Source: Calonectria ilicicola (Eukaryota > Ascomycota > Sordariomycetes > Hypocreales > Nectriaceae). From it: a stretch of DNA of 64,000 nt. The stretch lies in the NCBI GenBank assembly GCA_020809705.1, contig CP085832.1:930001-994000 (forward strand), given 5' to 3'. Of this stretch, positions 56,471 through 64,000 are shown one piece after another. The notes under the pieces are model-generated. The model worked only from the letters and a program-made list of their open reading frames with translations, made no database searches and was not told the DNA's origin. Each line of letters starts with the position of its first letter. The first letter of the stretch is position 1. Position numbers and translations under genes: made by a program.

Positions 56471-58287
56471 GGTAATTCTGGATTCTGTCTTGAGCGCGAC
56501 AGATTGTGCTGTGTCGCGATGTTCACAAGCATTTGGGAAGGGGTAATCTACAGTCGAGTGGGTCGCATACCATCACAATGCGCCCCTCGTGACTTGGCGA
56601 ATAACTGCGACAACACGGGCCAAGTACAAACTTATTCCGTACATAACTTTGAAGCGAACATGGATTTTGTATTGACAAGACAGATAATAAATCAATGATT
56701 TCTGTTCAATCCTCGTTATATCACATTTTAATTATCCGTACTGCGAAGAAAAAGAGCAGATTGCTTGTCGGAGTTGGGTCCAAACCAACATGAGGTTTCA
56801 TAAATTTATGCGTTCCAATCAGTTTAGTTAGAGTCGCACTTACAAATTATGCTTAACAGTCCAAATACCAGGGAATGCAGCCGTCATATTTAATACTACC
56901 GTTATACTCTGTACTAGGCTTGAGTTGAGCACAGGCCAGCCTCTGAACTCACCAGTATTGCAGAGATTCTGGCAATATACTTGATTCAGAAATGATCTTA
57001 TTTCAATTCTTGATGGCCTTGGTCAAGCCAGATTACACTGCGCCCTCTTCCATTTTGTATGTTGAGGGTGAGATCTATCCATCTTTTGGATGATACCTGG
57101 AGAAGACTGCATAATTCGGGGCAATACATATTCAAAATAAAATGTAAGAGCAGTATGACACCTCTGCCAAGGTCCTGTTGTGAAAAGATATTCTACAACC
57201 CGCTACGTCCAAAAAAAGAAAAAAAGAACAATTTGCTTCTGAGAGGCGGCGAGTGCCGACTTTATTGAGACGACGAACGTGCAGACTCATCTTACAGCAG
57301 AGAAAAATCTCGGCTGTGCTTAGTAGTCTCGGTGGGTTGGAGTTTACAGATCATATATTTTTACTGGAGATGGCCTTAAATGTCAATAAACTGGGCTGAT
57401 TGATGGCCAGATCTGTAAAGACCAGCCAATAAAATGTTATGAAGAAATGACAATAGCGAGAAACGACTCACTATCCCACCCTCCCACTCGGCCATAAAGG
57501 CGATATTGAGGTTATATTGAGTCTATCGGGGTTCTCCAAATCACGTTTCAGGATCACACAGGGCTGCTGCCGATCTAGCCCGTGGACATCCCACCGGCTC
57601 ATGTGGCCGTGCCGCTGCATCGGTAGATGACGTTTATCCCCGATTCAGCCTGAGCTCGCCAATGGCTGCTGCGAATTGGCCATTTAGCGCTATCTGCCTG
57701 ATGCAGACCCGCACCGGCGCCCGCCGCGTGTAACTCTCCAGTGGATTATTCGCAATCTGACGCAATCGCGGAGCAATGCCATCAGTCGATATTGGAAAAT
57801 GGCCTCTAATGCGGGGTAAGCCCATGGCCGATGGGATGCATCCGAATGAACATTCACTTGTAAGTTGCTCCGGCTCCGAGTTTTTCATCAATGCCGAGGG
57901 AGTGTTGAGATATACTGCGGTCGCAGTTGTGTTCCCCGGGGTATTGATGAAGGCTTATCCTCCCAAACAAATTAGCTATTATCAACGACAGTCAAGGTGT
58001 GATTTCAATCATATTGAGCGATAAATACCATTTCAATTGAATATTTATTCATTTATCAGTGTAGTTCGGGGCTGATCTAGTCCATCTTCGGCCGACATCG
58101 GGCTAGGGGTAAGGCGTGATCCTTCATGAGGTATTCGCAATATTTCGCAATTGTGGGGATTAATAATGAGTGCCTAAGATGCACGCATCCTACAACACCA
58201 ATCTTAGAATATAAAACCAGCTGGAAAGAAAGCATTCAAACATTTAGAATTCAGTAAATAAACTCGACATCAGATCAAGCTAACAAA
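56471..58287. other. divergent intergenic region
   Basis: The 1.8-kb space between the F-box gene (-) and the flavin monooxygenase (+). A TATAAAA element at 58210-58216 lies 72 bp before the monooxygenase start. The remaining short frames are not convincing. Confidence 0.5.
58210..58216 (+). promoter_or_regulatory. putative TATA box of the flavin monooxygenase gene
   Basis: TATAAAA lies 72 bp before the ATG at 58288; with the strongly biased codons of the gene it fits a highly expressed promoter. Confidence 0.5.
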
Positions 58288-59388
58288 ATGCCTGCCGAAT
58301 TCATCAGCGTCACTTTCCCCAACTCCTCAACGGAGTTGAAGCCAATTCCTGGCGCTCCTCTCGACCCGGAATTCATCGTCCGTTATGCCCGTGGCCTTGA
58401 TGACCACGAGTTCAACTACACTCTGATTCCATATGGCTCCTCATCCTTCGACCCTTTCACCATTGGTGCCACAATCGCTGCTGTTACCAAGAAGTTGAAG
58501 GTCATCATTGCTCTGCGCCCCAACACCCTTTACCCAACTGTCGCAGCCAAGGCTCTGGCCACACTTGACCAGCTCAGCCGAGGCCGAGTTGTTGTGCACT
58601 TTATCGCTGGTGGAAACGATGCTGAGCAACAGCGTGAGGGTGACTTCCTGAACAAGGAGGAGCGATATGCTCGCCAGGAGGAGTACATCAAGATCCTTCG
58701 CCGTGCTTGGCAGTCAACCGAAGCCTTTGATTGGGAGGGCAAGTACTATAAGTTCAAGGACTTTAGCAACCAGGTCCGCCCTACCAATGGAACCATCCCT
58801 GTCTCTGTTGGTGGATCCTCTGATGAAGCCTACCGCATTGGTGGTGCTCTCGCCGACATCTTCGGTCTCTGGGGCGAGCCTCTCAAGGAGACTAAGGAGC
58901 AGATCGATCGAATTTACGCCGAGGCCGATAAGGCTGGCCGATCCAAGGAGGATCGCCCTCGCATCTGGGTCACTTTCCGACCTATCATTGCCGAGACAGA
59001 GGAGCTGGCTTGGGCCAAGGCTCACCGCACCCTTGACCTCTTGAACGAGAACCGCGAGAAGGGCCAGGGCAAGTCTCCCCCCAACGCCCCTGCCCCCCAG
59101 AACGTTGGATCTCAGCGACTTCTTGACATCGCCAAGCGTGGCGAGGTTCAGGACCGAGCTCTGTGGTACCCCACCGTCACTGCTACCAACGCTCGTGGCG
59201 CCTCAACTGCACTTGTTGGATCCTACCAGACTGTTATCGACTCTATCGTCGACTATGTCGACCTTGGTGCCGACCTTATTTCCATCCGTGGTTACGACAA
59301 CCTGAATGATTCCATTGACTACGGTCGCTACATTATTCCCGGTGTGCGATCTGCCTTGAAGGAGAAGGAGAATGCTGCCAAGGCTTAA
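58288..59388 (+). CDS. LLM-class flavin-dependent monooxygenase (alkanesulfonate monooxygenase SsuD-like)
   Basis: This intronless gene of 366 residues belongs to the luciferase-like monooxygenase family, close to bacterial SsuD, which uses FMNH2 and oxygen to release sulfite from alkanesulfonates. Family features are visible: LKVIIALRPNTLYPTVAAKALATLD (split here as LKVIIALRPN and TLYPTVAAKALATLD), GGNDAEQQREGDFLNKEERYARQEEY, RAWQSTEAFDWEGKYYKFKD, and the C-terminal GSYQTVIDSIVDYVDLGADL with RGYDN. Codon choice is strongly restricted to C-ending and GCC/CTC/AAG codons compared with neighbouring genes, indicating high expression. A role in sulfonate-sulfur acquisition is a family-based inference. 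No flavin reductase partner is visible nearby. Confidence 0.92.
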   Translation: MPAEFISVTFPNSSTELKPIPGAPLDPEFIVRYARGLDDHEFNYTLIPYGSSSFDPFTIGATIAAVTKKLKVIIALRPNTLYPTVAAKALATLDQLSRGRVVVHFIAGGNDAEQQREGDFLNKEERYARQEEYIKILRRAWQSTEAFDWEGKYYKFKDFSNQVRPTNGTIPVSVGGSSDEAYRIGGALADIFGLWGEPLKETKEQIDRIYAEADKAGRSKEDRPRIWVTFRPIIAETEELAWAKAHRTLDLLNENREKGQGKSPPNAPAPQNVGSQRLLDIAKRGEVQDRALWYPTVTATNARGASTALVGSYQTVIDSIVDYVDLGADLISIRGYDNLNDSIDYGRYIIPGVRSALKEKENAAKA

Positions 59389-60761
59389 TTTGGAGCTGGA
59401 AACAAAGCGTGTTAAATAAAAATAGCGATGTAAGCTAGGCCGGCTGTACTATGTTTTGATCAGCCGAAGTACATAAATAGTATGATAATGAAAGTAAGCC
59501 AGTTTGATCAATTGTACATCCCTCCAAAAAGACCATGGTGTCGTTAAGTAAAAATATCAATTGTGATGAATTGTGGGGCTGTTAGGTTGTCTGGCAGACC
59601 TTGAGCTAGCTATTTAGCTTGGCTTATTGCGACCAGCTGTCAAGATCGAGATCAGTAGCTAGAGATGAATAGGCGCTATCTAGGAAGTTGAACCGGGATG
59701 TCTCACGTAGAAACTCAAAAAAAAAGATCCGTATCAGCCGTGGGGACCTGATTTCCCTTGCGATTGAGCTCGTTAATTGACCTTTACGCACGTACCTCCG
59801 CAATTTGCGGAGTCAATGTCCCGATTTGTCGAGTTCATAGGTTGAGTTAGCAAGTACATGATTGGGAGTTCACAATGAGAGATTGATCTGACCGAGACAG
59901 GGGGGTTTGTGTTTGAAATGTGTCAATGGTACGGCTGGATTGTGAAACATGTCAGCACAAATTTCGGCCTGGTCGCATATGCCATGGGCAACTTTTGATG
60001 GACATGAACCTGGCAGGGAAACTGTTCAACCAAATTCGGTTTTATCTCCCCTCTATTCTGATGTTCTTGGCCTCACTGCATGCATGGATTAAATGTCCTT
60101 CGCTCCAGAAGAGGATAGATTGATAAATACAGCTGAATGTCGTGGCATGGTGGACGAACGCCATGGATGCGCCACACACGGAATATTGGCGAGTAGGAGC
60201 TCACGATAAGCACCGTGACGTCGAGTGGCGTCAACAGAGCGGAATTCTGGAGGAGATGTGGGGGAAGCGACCGGGCGTTCCGCCTGAACGCTCCCAAACA
60301 GGTCAATAAACAGTATGTTTCTGAGCATATCGGCACCCTTGCAGCGAAGATTACAGGGGTGCTGACGCGCCATCCCGATATCATAGGCTGGCGAGATAAG
60401 ACAAGCCATACCCAAACCCTGCTTATCAGCCACTTATCACACCCTCATTATCTCCTAAAGCTTTGAGGGGGCGTCAGGTGGTCGGCTTGGGCGAGTTATA
60501 ATGTCTTGCCCTCGGCTTGAGCAACCAACCCTCCCGTTGAGGTGCAGGTTGGGTGATTGACCACAGGACAGACAGCCTAGTCTCGGGCGATCCGATTTAA
60601 CCATAACCCGATCCCGCCTACCCCGCCAAACAGTTTCCCCCAGGATTTGAATCCAGGTTTCTGATTGAGGTTGTTGCCGTATTCAGCATAAAGTCTTTAA
60701 CGAATGTGCTTGCAAATCTACCAGCAGACAGCACTCATCGCCCTGGAAAATTGTCTCAAAG
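59389..60761. other. intergenic region upstream of permease
   Basis: This 1.4-kb region holds the monooxygenase 3' end and the permease promoter, including the GATA cluster at 60394-60453. The short frames within it are not convincing. Confidence 0.5.
60394..60453 (+). promoter_or_regulatory. cluster of four GATA-factor sites
   Basis: Four HGATAR-type sites lie within 60 bp: AGATAA at 60394-60399, TGATAAG (reverse) at 60422-60428, TGATAAG (reverse) at 60433-60439 and AGATAA (reverse) at 60448-60453. They sit about 310-370 bp before the permease start, as expected for an AreA/Nit2 nitrogen-control element. Confidence 0.6.
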
Positions 60762-62876
60762 ATGGCGATTGACGAAGAAGGCGGTGCGCCGCAGGTGACA
60801 AGTGTCCTCGTTAATGGCGATGTTCCGGACCACCTTGCAGGAATGTCGGCCGACGAGGCGGCACTTGCGGCATTGGGGTACAAACAAGAATTCAAGCGTG
60901 AATTCTCAGCATGGACAACCTTTTCCGTCAGTTTTGCTGTCATGGGACTCCTTCCGAGTATTGGAACCACGATGTGGTATGGCCTTGGTTATGGTATGCT
61001 TCCCTCATATTGCGTTGGGTTGTTATGCTAATGTCGTTGGTCAGCGGGTCCTGCAGCCAATACCTGGGGCTGGTTGCTCTCCGTTGTTTTCATTCTTTGC
61101 GTATGGAATTTAACCTTTGAAAAACAAAATTCATGGGAAAGTTATGCTGATTTACCCACTAGGTTGCCATGTCTATGGCGGAATTGGCGTCCAGTATGCC
61201 AACTTCAGGTGGGCTATACTATGCTGCAACTGTTCTCGCAGGCCCGAAATATGGCCCATTTGTAGCCTGGGTCACTGGCTGGTCAAATTGGATGGTTCAA
61301 GTCACTGCCGCACCCAGTGTCAGTTATGGATGTGGTGAGTCAATTCAAAATGGCATCTCTTCGCATTCAGATCTAATTCAGGTATTCAGCTGGCATGATT
61401 CTTGCAGTTGCTTCGATGAGAAATCCAGATTACATCCCGACCGACTGGCAGACATTTTTGCTTACAGTATTCCTTATGACACTCCAATCCTTCATTAGCA
61501 GCATGCCGACACGCTGGATTGCAGAGTTCAATTCCGTCGGAACTGTCATAAACATCGCTTGTTTGTTGATCACTATTATCATTATCCCGGCGGCGACTAT
61601 TGCGTCGCCAAAATTCCAACCCAATGAGTTTGCGTGGGGCATTCAAAACCTTACGGACTGGCCTGATGGTATCTCCGTCTTAATGTCTTTTCTTGCAATC
61701 ACATGGACAATGTCTGGATATGGTAAGAGAATCTGGTCTGCTTCCTCGTGGTGATCTGGGGTTTTATACTCATTGCGACAAGCAACTCCAAATAAGAAAC
61801 ATTAGCTAATGGAGTACTTACCCTCTTTAGATTCTTCATTTCATTTAGCAGAAGAGTGCTCAAACGCTGCGGTCGCTACGCCTCGATCGATTGTCATGAC
61901 AGCCGCCTCTGGTTCTGTGTTTGGATTCATTTTAAACACTCTCATCGCCTATACCATTCAAGATGTCGAAGAAATCTTCGAAAGTGACTTGGTAAGCTCT
62001 GATCTACGAAATTCTTTGATTAGCATCTAATGCAGAGATAGGGTCAACCATGGGCAGCATATCTGATTCAAATCCTCCCTCAAAACACTGCCATCGCTGT
62101 TTTGGCAATGACCATCGTCTGTGCATTTTCCATGGGACAAGGTTGTATGGTCAGTGCCAGTCGTGTCTGTTTTGCCTATGCTCGAGACGACTGCTACGGC
62201 GTGCTCAGTCCTATGCTGAAAAAGGTCAACCCACATACCCTAACGCCGGTGAATGCGGTGTGGTTTAATACGTTGATCGGGGTTCTTTGCATGCTGTTAC
62301 TTTTCGGTGGTGATGCAAGCATTACAGCCATTTTCTCCGTTGGCGCTATGGGTGCATACCTGGCTTTTGTCCTGCCCGTCTTCATCAAAATTGTGTTTGT
62401 TGGAAATAACTTTCAACCGGGACCTTGGAACCTTGGAAAGTTCAGTCTGCCTTGTGGTATTGCATCATGCACATTTGTCTTGGTAATGCTGCCGATTTTC
62501 TGTTTTCCCGCGTACAAAGGGTCAAACTTGACTCCGGATGGCATGAACTGGACTTGTGTAGTGTTTGTAAGTCTTCTTTGTGAGATTGTGATAATTTCAG
62601 ATGTACTAACCTGATTTTCAAGATTGGCCCGTTGCTGCTGCTAATCATTTGGTTCTTCGTTGATGCTCACAAGTGGTTCAAGGGACCCAAGATCAATATT
62701 GAGGTATCGTATCTCTCAGGTATATAACGTCAGATGATAATATCTAACATTAACCGTAGCACCATATGATCCATGGCAATGCCACGAAGGATCACACTGT
62801 TACGGACGGAGTGGATGTTGTGGAACCTTCTCATACTCAGGGAGAGTCTGATGATGACAAACTCACGGCAAAGTAG
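60762..62876 (+). CDS. amino-acid/GABA-type permease (APC family), complete
   Basis: Eight exons join in frame to 558 residues: 60762-60993, 61045-61100, 61163-61334, 61390-61722, 61831-61991, 62042-62566, 62623-62703 and 62760-62876. All donors are GTRNGN-like. The signatures are GYKQEFKREFSAWTTFSVSF, GLLPSIGT, AMSMAELASSMPTSGGLYYA, SSFHLAEECSNAAVATPRSI and SASRVCFAYARDD, the same order as in Uga4-type permeases, with about 12 membrane helices and a short acidic C-terminus. It is a plasma-membrane importer of GABA or another amino acid or amine. It is a paralogue of the left-edge permease. The upstream GATA cluster suggests nitrogen catabolite control. Confidence 0.94.
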
Positions 62877-64000
62877 ACTGGAATTTAGTTACTACATTGT
62901 TGCGTGACCATAATTTAGCTTCTACACGTGCATTTTTGTTTTTATAAGGGGATAATCTTCTCACCTTTGCTAGTTCTTTGTACTAAGTTTATCAAATACA
63001 CAAGACTGAATGGAACATTCAACATAATCCTTGTTACAAAAAACAACATTTCAGCCTGATCCTTAGCTCCGTTTCTGATGGCATGATCAGGCTGTGAAGG
63101 TCAGCAAGGTTTGGAGAGAGCGCATCTCGGGGACAGAGCCGACTTAAAAAAGAAAACACAGAAACATGAGCCTGTCACTGGTCTTTACTTGGCATAATAT
63201 GCTCATGGTTATATTTAGGTCAGATTTGAAACATCGAACCACGTCGTTCCCTAACCATCTCAACAAGGTCACAGTGCTACACTGCTGATGCTAAAATCTC
63301 ACCCTAACACATAACACCTTGAAAATCATTGACATTTTTAGATGTCGCCCGGTCTTCGGATGACTGATCATGTGATTGAGGGGAGATACATATGAAGAGT
63401 AAGACACGGCGGCGGTGTTCGGGGTTCCTTCACGATTACATGCTGACGATCCAGCGTGAACAGTGGTTTTCTGCGGCATCCTAGCTCACTCTCGCTGAGG
63501 GCTATTTATACAACAACAAGGCGTCGGGGATATTTGGCCAAATCTCGACGCGAAGTCAGCCGGTGTCGATCCGGCAGCCCTTGAATCATAGCCCCCATCA
63601 AGATCAATCACAGGGTGCTGTGGCGCATACTCCCTGCAGTTAGTCCCGACGTGGCTCTCGGCAGCTGGGATGTCGCGTATCACCACCGCTAGCAAAAGTA
63701 AGTCTGCCACGCTAACAGGGGATGAGGCCAGCTGAGAGCGGTCCCGCAGCCCTAACCCGCCAACAGGATTTCCAACAACAAATTAGAGGATTGTTCTCAG
63801 TGGCTTGGGCTGAGGTAAAGCAGCGAATCAGTCGGGTAAAAATGGATTAATCATGCGCTAATTGCAAATCTCAAGGGCCAGCAGCCTTCTCCCGCACTCG
63901 CTAGTTTGAATCCCGCCAGTGATTAGTTGGAACACAGCATCAGATTAAAGGGATTTCTTATTCTCCGGCCAAGCCACTATTTATTTTCCGCCGTGAAACC
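62877..64000. other. gene-free interval to the right edge
   Basis: The 3' flank of the permease, then DNA with no recognised coding region, repeat or RNA. A further gene may begin beyond the edge. Confidence 0.45.

Noticed and set aside
1..64000. Secondary-metabolite gene cluster, CRISPR array, rRNA or mitochondrial insertion
   Set aside because: No PKS, NRPS, terpene cyclase or DMAT enzyme, no regularly spaced repeats, and no rRNA-like or mitochondrial sequence was seen.

Overview
The window looks like nuclear DNA of a filamentous ascomycete (Pezizomycotina). Genes are interrupted by short introns of about 45-90 nt with GTRNGT-type donors and YAG acceptors. The gene families are typically fungal: HET-domain protein, NACHT-WD40 STAND protein, two Zn2Cys6 regulators, a PTH11/rhodopsin-type membrane protein, a tannase and an XAP5 homologue. 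I cannot fix the genus from sequence alone. About 24 gene loci occupy roughly half of the 64 kb; the rest is gene-free DNA of 0.4-2.5 kb per gap.

Left part (1-14.6 kb): a GABA/polyamine-type amino-acid permease cut by the left edge (-); a decayed threonine-rich secreted protein (-); a tannase/feruloyl esterase (-) with one in-frame TAG just before its catalytic His; a HET-domain protein (-); and a four-exon Zn2Cys6 transcription factor (+). A 2852-bp pogo/Fot-like DNA transposon follows at 14.72-17.57 kb. It has 93-bp terminal inverted repeats, a TA target-site duplication, and a transposase frame open over 781 codons except for nine nonsense codons and no frameshift.

Middle (18.5-38.4 kb): zinc alcohol dehydrogenase (+), Hsp31-like DJ-1/PfpI protein (-), an intact threonine-rich secreted paralogue (-), a 1445-residue NLR-like STAND protein with two predicted C-terminal membrane helices (-), a possible tiny Cys-rich protein (+), an omega-like glutathione transferase (+), XAP5/FAM50 (+), a small conserved-looking membrane protein (-), and a four-exon unknown gene (-) whose frame needs a 10-nt microexon.

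Right part (39.9-64 kb): an alpha/beta hydrolase (+), a membrane-anchored fucose-lectin-like protein (-), then a Zn2Cys6 regulator (-) flanked by two Gfo/Idh/MocA oxidoreductases (+,+), which may form a small catabolic cluster. After these come a Q/G/Y-rich glycine-zipper protein (-), a PTH11-type membrane protein (-), an F-box protein (-), an LLM flavin monooxygenase (+) with strongly biased codons, and a complete eight-exon permease (+) preceded by four GATA sites. This permease is a paralogue of the one at the left edge.

There is no PKS, NRPS or terpene synthase and hence no classical secondary-metabolite cluster. The main themes are nutrient uptake and catabolism (permeases, tannase, dehydrogenases, monooxygenase) and non-self recognition (HET, STAND, lectin, PTH11). 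The most unusual items are the membrane-tethered STAND architecture, the tannase nonsense codon, the nonsense-only decay of the transposase, and the regulator/oxidoreductase trio.
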